Assembly (NCBI GenBank): GCA_003162695.1
Contig: PMML01000058.1
Location: 11,816 to 73,749 of the forward strand
Length of the DNA: 61,934 bases
Direction: 5' to 3'
Source: Ignavibacteriota bacterium
Lineage (GTDB): Bacteria; Bacteroidota; Ignavibacteria; UBA10030
Made by a program: the position numbers and the translations under genes. The notes beneath the pieces are model-generated. The model did not search any database. It was not told the origin of the DNA and was given only the letters and a program-made list of their open reading frames with translations. Shown in pieces: positions 49,612 through 59,152 of this stretch. Numbering within the stretch: the first letter of the stretch is position 1; each line of letters starts with the position of its first letter.

Positions 49612-50064
49612 ATGGAAGATTACAATAAAAATCCAAAAGACTATAATGCACCGATGCATTCGGCCGAGCATATACTCAACCAAACGATGGTGCGCATGTT
49701 CGGCTGCGGCCGGGCATTCAGCGCGCATATCGAAAAGAGGAAATCGAAGTGCGATTACCGTTTCGGAAGGAACCTGACGCCGGAAGAGATTTTGCAGGTT
49801 GAAAAAAAAGTCAACGGGGTCATTCAATCCAATGTCCCCGTAACAGAATCGTTCCTTACCCGGAGCGAGGCGGGTCAGCGCTTCAACCTGACGCGCCTGC
49901 CGGAAGAATCGGGGGATTCGATACGGGTCATTACCATCGGAGATTACGATGCGTGTCCCTGCAGCGGCATCCATGTGCCTTCAACAAAAGAAATCGGGAT
50001 GTTGAAAATTATATCGACCGATTGGAATGATGGAGTTTTAAGGGTGCGGTTTAAACTGCAATAG
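49612..50064 (+). CDS. Stand-alone alanyl-tRNA editing (AlaX/SAD-like) domain protein
   Basis: HSAEHILNQ and CPCSGIHV metal-binding motifs of the AlaRS/ThrRS second additional domain. Confidence 0.8.
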   Translation: MEDYNKNPKDYNAPMHSAEHILNQTMVRMFGCGRAFSAHIEKRKSKCDYRFGRNLTPEEILQVEKKVNGVIQSNVPVTESFLTRSEAGQRFNLTRLPEESGDSIRVITIGDYDACPCSGIHVPSTKEIGMLKIISTDWNDGVLRVRFKLQ

Positions 50065-50147
50065 ATCGGAAGCGATCTCTTTGCCGAAAATGGAAAGATA
50101 GGAAGCCGATTGTTTTGTAGTGTGTGTTGATGCCCGCATAATGAAAG

Positions 50148-50714
50148 GTGAAGAGAACGATGAAACATCATATATGCCCATGGTACATGGGATATATTCT
50201 GGCAAGCCCGCTCAGACGGCTGTACCAGAATCCGGAAACGATTGTCTTTCCATACTGCAAGCCGGGAATGCGCGTTCTGGAAATCGGTCCCGGCATGGGA
50301 TTTTTCAGTCTGCCGATGGCGGAAAAAATCGGCAGCAGTGGAAAAATATACTGTGTCGATGTGCAGGAAAAAATGCTGCGGACTCTCCGCCGGAAGGTTT
50401 TACAAAGAAAGCTCGATTATAGAGTTGAACTCCGTCGCTGTTCGGAGGCATCTCTTGAAGTTCACGATTTGAACGGAACGATCGATTTTGCGCTTGCATT
50501 CGCCGTTGTTCATGAAGTTCCCGATCCGGATTTTCTCCTGGATGAGATTGCTGTGTCTTTACGGCCTGGGGGAATCCTCCTTATTGCAGAACCGCGCGGG
50601 CATGTAGACGAAACAGGTTTTGCCGAATTGATTCGCCGGGCGGAAACACATGGGTTCCGGAATACCGCTTCGCCCGATATCCGCGGAAGTCATGCCGCTC
50701 TTTTGAAACATTGA
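50148..50714 (+). CDS. Class I SAM-dependent methyltransferase
   Basis: RVLEIGPGMGFFSLPMAEKIGSSGKIYCVDVQEKML. Confidence 0.88.
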   Translation: MKRTMKHHICPWYMGYILASPLRRLYQNPETIVFPYCKPGMRVLEIGPGMGFFSLPMAEKIGSSGKIYCVDVQEKMLRTLRRKVLQRKLDYRVELRRCSEASLEVHDLNGTIDFALAFAVVHEVPDPDFLLDEIAVSLRPGGILLIAEPRGHVDETGFAELIRRAETHGFRNTASPDIRGSHAALLKH

Positions 50715-50717
50715 AAA

Positions 50718-51533
50718 ATGAATATGCCTTTTCTCCATAGAAAAATTATCGTTCTCATCTGGTGCATCTGCGCATCCGCGCCGATTTTTCCCCGCAATGC
50801 CGCCGATACCGCATCGACTGCTTCCCGTTCGATAGTACGGACTGACTCGTGTTTAAAACTGCCGTATCTGAAAAAAGCCGGAATGCAGGGACCGATCGTT
50901 GTATGGATAGTGGATGGCGCATATATACGGACATTTATCGACGAGGAATTTACAAATTTTGGACAGCACGATAATTTTTCCTTTATCCCAAAAAACGAAT
51001 TTTGGCTCGATCGTGAAGAACAGGAAGACGAGCAGACTTTTTTTATCGATCATCTTATCGTCGAGTCCCGGCTCATGGAAAAAGGCGTTTCGTACGATTC
51101 GGCGCTGGAAGCTGCAGACCGGCAGGAAATGGTCGAACGAAAACAGTCAGGCGACGTGCGGAAAGTTTTGCAGAAAAACGGTTTACCGGATCCTGCAAAA
51201 GTGCATCTCCGGCTCTGGAAAAAGCTTGAATCGGGACTCAGCGTATGGATTGTAGACGGCCGTTTGGTGCGAAGTGCGTTCGACGTGGATTTTACCGAAG
51301 GAGGTCATGAGTTTGTCTACGAATTCGTCCCCCACAACGAAGTCTGGATCGATAACGATCTTCAGGAATCAGAGAGGCCGTTTGTCCTGGTTCATGAACT
51401 CCATGAACGCAATCTCATGATGGAGGGATGGGAATATTCACGAGCGCATCAAGATGCAAGCGTGCTGGAATCGTATTGCCGGCATCATACCGACGAGCTG
51501 CATGTGAAACTGGGAAACGAAGGGTGGGAATGA
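50718..51533 (+). CDS. Hypothetical exported protein with tandem WIVDG...HELHE-type domains
   Basis: Copy 1 IVVWIVDGAYIRTFIDEEFTNFG...FFIDHLIVESRLMEKGVSYDSAL; copy 2 LSVWIVDGRLVRSAFDVDFTEGG...FVLVHELHERNLMMEGWEYSRAH. Confidence 0.75.
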   Translation: MNMPFLHRKIIVLIWCICASAPIFPRNAADTASTASRSIVRTDSCLKLPYLKKAGMQGPIVVWIVDGAYIRTFIDEEFTNFGQHDNFSFIPKNEFWLDREEQEDEQTFFIDHLIVESRLMEKGVSYDSALEAADRQEMVERKQSGDVRKVLQKNGLPDPAKVHLRLWKKLESGLSVWIVDGRLVRSAFDVDFTEGGHEFVYEFVPHNEVWIDNDLQESERPFVLVHELHERNLMMEGWEYSRAHQDASVLESYCRHHTDELHVKLGNEGWE

Positions 51534-51550
51534 AACGCTCCACCGTAAAA

Positions 51551-51584
51551 CAAAAGCCGGCCCGTTGCAGCGGATCGGCTTTTG
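51551..51584. terminator. Bidirectional hairpin terminator
   Basis: CAAAAGCCG / CGGCTTTTG between convergent genes. Confidence 0.65.
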
Positions 51585-51619
51585 ATAAGATGTTTTCTGC
51601 AGAGGTATCGAACCGCGGA

Positions 51620-52237
51620 TTATTCCTTTAAGCGCTGGAAGATAAAGAAACGATCGCCGTAGCTGATCGGTTTCGTGAAATCGTTCACACCCAGATCTTG
51701 AATGGGAAGGCGCAGATCTTCCGGGAAAGAATAAATGTTCGTCCTTCCGATTTTTCCGTCATGTTCACGCGAAGGAGAATCAATCGAAAATATTTTTGCC
51801 AGTTCTTTAATACCGGTGCCGCGTTTGAGGGCGGCATACGCTGAGTCGGCGTCCGCTGCTGAACGGCAGAGGATCTCTGCAAGGAAATAATCGACCGGAG
51901 CAGCAAAACGGACGATGGTCTGCAGATGATACCATGTTGAAACCGGCTTATCATTGATCACAGCCGGCAGGAATCGCCATTGTTTCATGGTCGCTGCGGC
52001 TTGAGTATTCCAGTTCGTGTCCTCGGTTCCTTTTGAAATCTGTACTTCGTCGACGGTCCCGTTTTCCATGATATGAAGCATAGCGTCCAGGTTTATGGGA
52101 CCGGGGTTTATACCCGTTGGAACGGGAGGGAGCTGGTTTTGACTGATCAACTTCGGCGTTGGCGCCTGCTGAGCTTCTTTTACGCCAGAACACGAAAAAA
52201 GCCAGGCGGTGGACAGAAGAAGAATAAAATATTTCAT
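51620..52237 (-). CDS. Lipoprotein: TonB C-terminal-like domain fused to parvulin-like PPIase domain
   Basis: Lipobox LFSCSG; VDEVQISKGTEDTNWNTQAAATMKQWRFLPAVINDKPVSTW; AEILCRSAADADSAYAALKRGTGIKELAKIFSIDS...GKIGRTNIYSFPEDL. Confidence 0.72.
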   Translation of the reverse strand: MKYFILLLSTAWLFSCSGVKEAQQAPTPKLISQNQLPPVPTGINPGPINLDAMLHIMENGTVDEVQISKGTEDTNWNTQAAATMKQWRFLPAVINDKPVSTWYHLQTIVRFAAPVDYFLAEILCRSAADADSAYAALKRGTGIKELAKIFSIDSPSREHDGKIGRTNIYSFPEDLRLPIQDLGVNDFTKPISYGDRFFIFQRLKE

Positions 52238-52716
52238 AATTTACCTCCTATATATATGACATGGCGGATGACTGCGATGAAATTTTTTTTGAAAACGTAC
52301 TGTGTTCCCAAAACTTTCCATACAGACGCAGTTGTATATATAAAAAGGCAACTCCAAATTCGATCGAATATATATATTTAGATGATAAAAGTAAACCGGC
52401 TGTTAAAACGCCCGTAAATCACGGAATATAGATCAAATATCGCATTTTTACTGCGATATTTGCGAACCCATGAAAAAAAAACTCTGTCCGCAAAACGATC
52501 GGACGGGAATGAAAGAGCGCCGGCTATTTTCCTGCGCAGACATAAAATTCTTTTCGTCGATATATTTTTTGTGCACTTCCGCGGCGTGCAGGCAATCTTG
52601 AAATGTACGGAGCATCCCGTCAAAAAGCTGGGCGCCGAATAAGCTTTTTCCCGGCATTGCAATTCGGACCTTTTTTCGGTACCGTTTATACACACTTTAA
52701 ATGAATTATCGGTGTA

Positions 52717-55473
52717 ATGAAGACAAGAATATTTTTAACAACAGTAGGTTTGGCCTTTCTATTCTCGTTTCCACTTTCTCTGCAAGCACAACAAAATGGC
52801 GATGGCCGAATTGTTCTTGTTCCCGACCTGATAGAGTCGAAATCTCAAATTCCCCTTTTTGTTCGTATACGGCTGCCGAAGCGGCCGAAAATTGCACTCG
52901 TTCTCAGCGGCGGAGGTGCACGTGGAGTTGCTGCTATCGGCATTCTCAAGGTTTTTGAACGCGCTCATATTCCGATCGATCTTCTCGTTGGAAACAGTAT
53001 GGGAAGCATAATCGGCGGATTGTACGCATCGGGATATTCATCTGCGCAGCTTCAGAAGATGGCCGAAACGACCAATTGGGATGAGGTTTTAAGTTACGGC
53101 GATCAGGCCCGGCGCGCAGATATGTTCCTTGATAAAAAAATCGAACGCGACAAAAGTATTTTAGTCTTACGCTTCGACGGTTTGGAGCCGGTCATTCCAT
53201 CCGCGTTTTCCTCAGGACTAAACCTTACGAATTATCTGAACATTGTAACCTTGCAAGGCATATATCATCCGGATCCCTCGTTCGATGACCTACGAATTCC
53301 GTTCCGTGCAACTGCAACCGATCTGGTTTCGGGCAAGAGGGTGGTAATTGATCGGGGAGATTTAACGAGTGCGCTGCGTGCCAGTATGTCCGTCCCGCTG
53401 CTTTTTACGACAGTACAAAAAGACACTATGCAGCTTCTCGACGGCGGCCTTATCGGCAATCTTCCCGTAGAAGTCGCCTTTCAAGAAAAGGCGGATATTA
53501 TCATTGGTGTCGATATGATGGGACCGCTTCGTTCGCGCCACCAGCTTAATACGCCGTGGGAAATAGCAGATCAGATAACGACTATTATGATGCAGGAAGC
53601 GAATGAAGTATCGCGTAAAAAAGCCGATATCATGATTACGCCGAAACTCGGCGATCACCTTTCGACGGATTTCACACAGCTCGATTCTCTCATTGACTGC
53701 GGTGCAGAAGCTGCGGAGTCGGTTCTTCCGGTTCTCCGGCAGCTTATAAAAACAAAATCGGTACATTCGCCGCGCGACACCTTTTCTTTTGCGAATCCGC
53801 ACTGGACATTCGATTCGAGTTCGGTGCCCTGGCCCATTCAGCAGCGGCTGCGCGAATATTCCGGTGAGTATAAAGTTTCATACGACGGTATTCTTCATAT
53901 ACTCAATGAGCTCTCTGCAGCGGGCGATTATGATACCGTTGAGGCGATAGCGGACCGCAGTACCGGTGGAACGGATATCTCGCTGCATCTTGTACGATAT
54001 CCGGTACTGGACAGCGTAACGTTTACCGGCAACCGGATGATTCCTTCCGACACGCTGCAAAACGCATTCCGTTCTATTTTGGGAAAACCGATCAATGCAC
54101 GGGAGCTGCTGAACGCTCTCGAAAACGTTCTGCGTCTCTACCGGGCTGCAGGTTATTCAATGGCGCGAATTCTTGAAACGCACTATAGCGCTGCCAATCG
54201 ATGCGGGACGGTAATTCTCGATGAAGGCATGATCGGCCGGATCGATATCAGCGGCACGAGAAAAACACGGGATTGGGTTCTTCGGCGAGAACTGCCGATG
54301 ACCGTCGGTTCTGTTTTTTCGATCCAAAACGCGAAACAGGGTATCGCAAATTTGAATGCGACCAATTTATTCGAGCAGGTTATTCTATCCGCACATCATG
54401 AGGGAAATACGGATGAAGAAAATGTTCTGACTCTTCAAGCGCATGAGAGAAACACCGACCTCATCAGTTTCGGTCTGCGTGTGGATAATGAACGGAATAT
54501 CCAGCCTTCCATCGATCTCCGGGATGAAAATTTTTTAGGAACTGGATCCGAATTCGGGATTATGGCGGGAGGCGGTTCAAGAAATCAAAGCTATATGGGA
54601 GAATTGAAAACAACGCGGATTTTCAATTCCTATTTGACCTTCGGCCTTCAGGGGTATTTTCTCAATAAAGATATCAACGTCTATCGGGATGTCCCGCAGT
54701 CCTCTCTCAACGATTTTGAGCGGACGAATGTCGGGGAATACGAGCAGGTTCGCAACGGCGGAACCGTGAGTTTTGGAATGCAGCTTGCACGTCTCGGAAG
54801 CCTTATCATTCAGGGAAGAATGGAACATATTAAAATATATAATATTTTAAACAATCCGATTAACGATCAGACCTACGATCTTTCTGCGCTGCGGTTCGGA
54901 ACGTATGTCGATACGCAGGATAAAGTTCCGTACCCGAATTCCGGCGAAGTTCTCAACCTCTATTATGAATCGGCTCTTGTCGATATCGGCAGCACCGTAG
55001 GATATACGAAGTTTTCGATTTCGTATGACAAGTATGTGGCGATTTTCAATACTCTTGTTATGCATCCGCGTGTATGGATCGGTGTCGGAGACAAATCCCT
55101 GCCTCTCAGTGAAGAATTTTCTCTCGGTGGGCCTGAAAACTTTTGGGGATATGCCGAAGACGATTCTTTGGGTCGTCAGGTTTTTTTAGCAAGTCTGGAA
55201 TATCGCTATAAACTCCCTGTTTCCCTTTTTTTTGATACATATTTTAAGTTTCGGTACGACTTCGGAGCAATCCGGTCGATAACGGGGGACGTGGCTCTGG
55301 CGGATTTCAAACACGGGCTTGGTGCTACCCTTGCGCTTGATACGCCGGCCGGTCCGGTGGAGTTCTCGGTGGGGGAAGCTTTTTATTCTCGTCCGGAACT
55401 TAATCACCTGGTTTGCTGGGGACCCGTCATGTTCTCGTTCAGTATCGGGTATTCGATTCTTGGCGTGCATTGA
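52717..55473 (+). CDS. Patatin-like phospholipase with POTRA and BamA-like outer-membrane barrel (PlpD-like)
   Basis: LVLSGGGARGVAAIGILK, GNSMGS, LLDGGLIGNLPVEVA; C-terminal surface-antigen barrel ending GPVEFSVGEAFYSRPE...FSIGYSILGVH. Confidence 0.9.
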   Translation: MKTRIFLTTVGLAFLFSFPLSLQAQQNGDGRIVLVPDLIESKSQIPLFVRIRLPKRPKIALVLSGGGARGVAAIGILKVFERAHIPIDLLVGNSMGSIIGGLYASGYSSAQLQKMAETTNWDEVLSYGDQARRADMFLDKKIERDKSILVLRFDGLEPVIPSAFSSGLNLTNYLNIVTLQGIYHPDPSFDDLRIPFRATATDLVSGKRVVIDRGDLTSALRASMSVPLLFTTVQKDTMQLLDGGLIGNLPVEVAFQEKADIIIGVDMMGPLRSRHQLNTPWEIADQITTIMMQEANEVSRKKADIMITPKLGDHLSTDFTQLDSLIDCGAEAAESVLPVLRQLIKTKSVHSPRDTFSFANPHWTFDSSSVPWPIQQRLREYSGEYKVSYDGILHILNELSAAGDYDTVEAIADRSTGGTDISLHLVRYPVLDSVTFTGNRMIPSDTLQNAFRSILGKPINARELLNALENVLRLYRAAGYSMARILETHYSAANRCGTVILDEGMIGRIDISGTRKTRDWVLRRELPMTVGSVFSIQNAKQGIANLNATNLFEQVILSAHHEGNTDEENVLTLQAHERNTDLISFGLRVDNERNIQPSIDLRDENFLGTGSEFGIMAGGGSRNQSYMGELKTTRIFNSYLTFGLQGYFLNKDINVYRDVPQSSLNDFERTNVGEYEQVRNGGTVSFGMQLARLGSLIIQGRMEHIKIYNILNNPINDQTYDLSALRFGTYVDTQDKVPYPNSGEVLNLYYESALVDIGSTVGYTKFSISYDKYVAIFNTLVMHPRVWIGVGDKSLPLSEEFSLGGPENFWGYAEDDSLGRQVFLASLEYRYKLPVSLFFDTYFKFRYDFGAIRSITGDVALADFKHGLGATLALDTPAGPVEFSVGEAFYSRPELNHLVCWGPVMFSFSIGYSILGVH

Positions 55474-55672
55474 ATAAGTGCTGCCGTGCAACTTGATGCC
55501 GTTGCGCATCACCGCAGTGCGGCAGAGCAGCATGACGATATCACGATGATTATCGTTAAATCAGGAGCATCCGGAACATTCTAAATCCTGCATGACAGCT
55601 TTTCTTTGTCTTTTCTTGAAAAACTCTCTATATTTTCTTAACGGATGAAGCGATAATAATTTTTGGACTTTT

Positions 55673-55942
55673 TTGATGTCTACAAAACCTCCTTTACAGT
55701 TCCGGGAACATCCTGCGGATTCGCTGGAACGGCTGGCCTCTGCGATTGCATCGACCATACCGGCTCAAGAGCCGAACGATCAAGTTCGTCTTGCGTATTG
55801 CCTCTGGGCATGGCTGAATGAACGCCGCGGATCATTGGATCAGGCAGTGCGTGCGGCTGGCGTGCGTACTTCCGTTTCAGTGGAGCAGATGGTGGAAAAA
55901 ATTGGCCGGCAATTGGAAGAAAAAGGCATCAAACGTTCATGA
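55673..55942 (+). CDS. Small hypothetical protein
   Basis: 89-aa ORF in a plausible intergenic position; no recognised family. Confidence 0.5.
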   Translation: MMSTKPPLQFREHPADSLERLASAIASTIPAQEPNDQVRLAYCLWAWLNERRGSLDQAVRAAGVRTSVSVEQMVEKIGRQLEEKGIKRS

Positions 55943-55978
55943 AGATAAGCCGGCTGCTTTTTCAAAAGAGGCATTCCT

Positions 55979-56569
55979 ATGATCGATTTTAAAACGTTCC
56001 TTCTTTCTTTTATTCCGCTCTTTGTCGCTATCGACGTTATCGGCGCTGTTCCGCTTTTCATTTCTCTGACGAACGATATAGAAATGCCGAAGCGCAAACG
56101 CTTAATTACAGATTCGACGCTGACGGCGCTGATTATCGCCGTGATTTTTTTACTCGGCGGCAAAATGATTTTCAACTATCTCGGCATTACGGAAAACGAT
56201 TTTCGCGTGGGAGGCGGTATTCTTCTTCTTATTCTTTCGGTCGTCGACCTGGTATTTTCGTCGGATAAACCAAAAAAGCCGGATACGACCATCGGAGTCG
56301 TACCGCTGGGAATTCCGCTGATTATCGGTCCAGCAGCGCTTACGACAATTTTAATTATTGTCGATCAGTACGGCTACTTCATGGCGATTACTTCAATTCT
56401 TGTAAACTTAATCATCGTGTGGGCGGTCTTGAGAAACTCATCCCTTCTTATGCGCCTTATGGGAGAGGGTGGATCCAAAGCATTTGCCAAGGTAGCAGCG
56501 CTCTTGATGGCGGCCATAGCTATTATGATGATTCGCGTCGGTATGACGGGAATGATCAGGGGAAATTAA
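55979..56569 (+). CDS. MarC family membrane protein
   Basis: FIPLFVAIDVIGAVPLFISLT...VVPLGIPLIIGPAALTTIL. Confidence 0.92.
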   Translation: MIDFKTFLLSFIPLFVAIDVIGAVPLFISLTNDIEMPKRKRLITDSTLTALIIAVIFLLGGKMIFNYLGITENDFRVGGGILLLILSVVDLVFSSDKPKKPDTTIGVVPLGIPLIIGPAALTTILIIVDQYGYFMAITSILVNLIIVWAVLRNSSLLMRLMGEGGSKAFAKVAALLMAAIAIMMIRVGMTGMIRGN

Positions 56570-56597
56570 GAAGTCGGAATTAAGAATACCGAAAAAT
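56570..56597. repeat. 7-bp tandem repeat, 4 units
   Basis: GAAGTCG GAATTAA GAATACC GAAAAAT. Confidence 0.6.
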
Positions 56598-56610
56598 TTT
56601 ATCACCATGA

Positions 56611-56638
56611 ACAATTTACTATTTACAATTCACTTGCT
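56611..56638. repeat. 7-bp tandem repeat, 4 units
   Basis: ACAATTT ACTATTT ACAATTC ACTTGCT. Confidence 0.65.
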
Positions 56639-56649
56639 GCACTAGAAAA

Positions 56650-57450
56650 TTGGAAATGCAAATGATCGATCTACTGCATACAATCTTATTGGGCATTATC
56701 GAGGGAATAACGGAATTTTTACCCGTCTCCAGTACAGGACATTTACTCATTGCTGAAAAGCTTGGTCTGGGGCATCGCTCGGATTTATTCAACGTCGTTA
56801 TTCAAGCGGGAGCTATTCTTGCGGTCACAATTATTTACTGGAAACGGCTCTGGTCGCTTCTCGCCGATTTTCAGAAACCGGAGAATCGCGATTATGCACT
56901 CAAACTTCTCACGGCGTTTGGAATTACCGGAGCGCTCGGACTTCTTGCCAAGCATCTCGGTTTTCGACTGCCGGAATCGATTACACCGGTTGCATGGGCG
57001 CTGCTAATAGGAGGCGTGTATATGCTTGCCGCGGAATGGCTGGCGGCGAGAAAACCCGAAAGCGCATTGATTACATGGCAGGTTGCCGTTGTCGTCGGTC
57101 TTGCGCAGGTTGTTGCAGCGGTCTTTCCGGGCGCATCACGCTCCGGCGTGACAATTTTTGCTGCGATGCTTGTCGGCGCAAACAACCGCGCCGCTGCAAC
57201 AGAATTTACATTCCTCGTCGGAATTCCGACAATGTATGCGGCAAGTGCAAAATTGTTCTGGGATGCATATAAGCAGGGAGGAACCGGAGAAAACTGGACG
57301 GATCTTGTCATCGCGTTCGTTGTGGCAACCATTGTTGCATTTGTGGCCGTCAAATGGCTTCTCCGCTATATCCAGACTCACCGCTTTACGGTTTTTGCAG
57401 TTTACCGAATCGTTCTTGGTGCGCTTTTACTTTTATTCCTGCAGGGATAA
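56650..57450 (+). CDS. uppP: Undecaprenyl-diphosphatase
   Basis: GIIEGITEFLPVSSTGHL and FPGASRSGVTI motifs. Confidence 0.95.
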   Translation: MEMQMIDLLHTILLGIIEGITEFLPVSSTGHLLIAEKLGLGHRSDLFNVVIQAGAILAVTIIYWKRLWSLLADFQKPENRDYALKLLTAFGITGALGLLAKHLGFRLPESITPVAWALLIGGVYMLAAEWLAARKPESALITWQVAVVVGLAQVVAAVFPGASRSGVTIFAAMLVGANNRAAATEFTFLVGIPTMYAASAKLFWDAYKQGGTGENWTDLVIAFVVATIVAFVAVKWLLRYIQTHRFTVFAVYRIVLGALLLLFLQG

Positions 57451-57589
57451 GAGTGCACGGGAAAAAGGATGTATCGGGCTCCGGCTGGTAAGCGGATTCG
57501 GGCGGGAAGAGTATGCGCATGAATTTTATAAGCAGCAGGGATTTACGGTCAATGGTTACAGGTTCGTAAAAACTTTTCAGCAGGAGTAG
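57446..57589 (+). pseudogene. Remnant of GNAT acetyltransferase C-terminus
   Basis: SAREKGCIGLRLVSGFGREEYAHEFYKQQGFTVNGYRFVKTF, no start and no N-terminal domain, abuts uppP. Confidence 0.7.
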
Positions 57590-57634
57590 AAAAGCCGTTC
57601 GCAAATTTCGGCGTTCGGTTTCTTACACGAGAGT

Positions 57635-58468
57635 ATGGCACGTTTTAAACTTTATATCGAATACGAAGGAACGCGGTTCAGCGGATGGCAGGTGCAAAAA
57701 AATGCACGAACGGTACAGGGGGAATTGATCGGCGCTATGAAATCGGTTTTCGGAACCGGCGACTTCGAGTTGTACGGCTCCGGCCGGACGGACGGCGGCG
57801 TTCATGCGCTCTGTCAGGTGGCGCATCTTGATGTCAAAACAGTGCTTGCACCGCCGGTGATCCGCATGAAAGTAAACGATCTTCTTCCGGCGGATATCAA
57901 TATTATCGAAGTGGAAAAAGCAACGCCGGATTTTCATGCAAGACACGATGCGGTTGCGCGCAGCTACCTGTATCAAATTTCCAGGCGGCGAACAGCATTC
58001 GGAAAACGCTCTGTCTGGTGGATTAAAGATACGCTCGACGGGGAGAAGATGTGGCAGGCGCTGCAATGTTTTACCGGCTTTAACGATTTTCAATCGTTCA
58101 GCGCGGACGATCCGGAAGAAAAATCGACCCGCGTTCAGATCGATTCCGTGGATATGAAAGAAGCGGGAGATTTGATTCTCATCCGCATTGTCGGTTCGCA
58201 TTTTATATGGAAAATGGTAAGGCAGATCATCGGAACCATCGTTGAAGTCGGACGCGGGAATCTGGCAATGAACGACCTGAAAAGTTTTCTGCATAATGCT
58301 TCCGACGAACCGGCTAAATTTACGGCTCCGCCGTCCGGATTGTTTTTGGAAAGAGTCTATTACCGGGGTGATCACCGGTTGAGGGATTTGCGTCCGGTAC
58401 TGGAAGTCAGTTCACCGATGATTCCCCGGCATCAAGATCAGGAAAAAGACACAAAAGAGAAAAAATGA
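57635..58468 (+). CDS. truA: tRNA pseudouridine(38-40) synthase
   Basis: YEGTRFSGWQVQKNARTVQGEL, GSGRTDGGVHALCQVAHLD, SHFIWKMVRQIIGTIVEVG. Confidence 0.95.
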   Translation: MARFKLYIEYEGTRFSGWQVQKNARTVQGELIGAMKSVFGTGDFELYGSGRTDGGVHALCQVAHLDVKTVLAPPVIRMKVNDLLPADINIIEVEKATPDFHARHDAVARSYLYQISRRRTAFGKRSVWWIKDTLDGEKMWQALQCFTGFNDFQSFSADDPEEKSTRVQIDSVDMKEAGDLILIRIVGSHFIWKMVRQIIGTIVEVGRGNLAMNDLKSFLHNASDEPAKFTAPPSGLFLERVYYRGDHRLRDLRPVLEVSSPMIPRHQDQEKDTKEKK

Positions 58469-58528
58469 TAATCTTCTGCTGAAAGTTTTAAAAGCGCAAT
58501 ACCAAGAATTTTCAATGTCCTGAAAAAT

Positions 58529-59119
58529 ATGAAAATCAGATATTCGTTTATCCCCGTCTGCATTACCATTTTTATTTCAGCCGCCTTTGCGGGGGATCCG
58601 CCGGCTCTACGAAGAACGCTGCTGGATGAAGTGCGGCGCCATCCGCAGTTACAAATGCAGGATCTTTATAAATTTGCATTTCAGGCAGCGATGGGCAACG
58701 AACATATCATGGCCGATTCCGCGGAAATGGAAAAATATTTATGTCAAGAGCTTGCCGGCATAACTCCCGGCGGTCCGGAAGATTTGGTGGAATATCTGAC
58801 GCCGGACAGTTCAGCCGTGCGCGTCAACCTGCGGCCGTTTAAGAAATTAAATGGAAACGCAGTGAAGCTTGTTTCGTTGATGATCAAAAGCACGCGTGTT
58901 TTTAAGCCTTCACGCGAGAAACTCCGGATCTATCTGGCCGGTATCGAAAAACTTGCAGAGGACGGCCTTATTCCTTTTAAAGCGGAATCGATAAGGACGT
59001 ATTTTAAGCAGCTTGAGGAAAAACAATTTCCTGCGATGCATCATTCGAAAATTTTTGAAGAAACATATAAACCGGCGTACCGGGTTATTGCCGGATGCTA
59101 TGTCTCCGATATTCATTGA
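58529..59119 (+). CDS. Hypothetical exported protein
   Basis: Signal peptide and long intact ORF. Confidence 0.65.
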   Translation: MKIRYSFIPVCITIFISAAFAGDPPALRRTLLDEVRRHPQLQMQDLYKFAFQAAMGNEHIMADSAEMEKYLCQELAGITPGGPEDLVEYLTPDSSAVRVNLRPFKKLNGNAVKLVSLMIKSTRVFKPSREKLRIYLAGIEKLAEDGLIPFKAESIRTYFKQLEEKQFPAMHHSKIFEETYKPAYRVIAGCYVSDIH

Positions 59120-59152
59120 CCGGAGACGGAAATAATTCAACACGAGGCGTTT

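Noticed and set aside
52378-52695. 105-aa minus-strand ORF as a gene
   Set aside because: No recognisable domain, overlaps alternative ORFs on both strands, composition atypical.
55673-55942. Assigning a function to the 89-aa ORF
   Set aside because: No family recognised; left as hypothetical.
57158-57445. Long alternative-frame ORF upstream of the GNAT remnant
   Set aside because: Overlaps uppP in another frame; only the last 47 codons look like real protein sequence.
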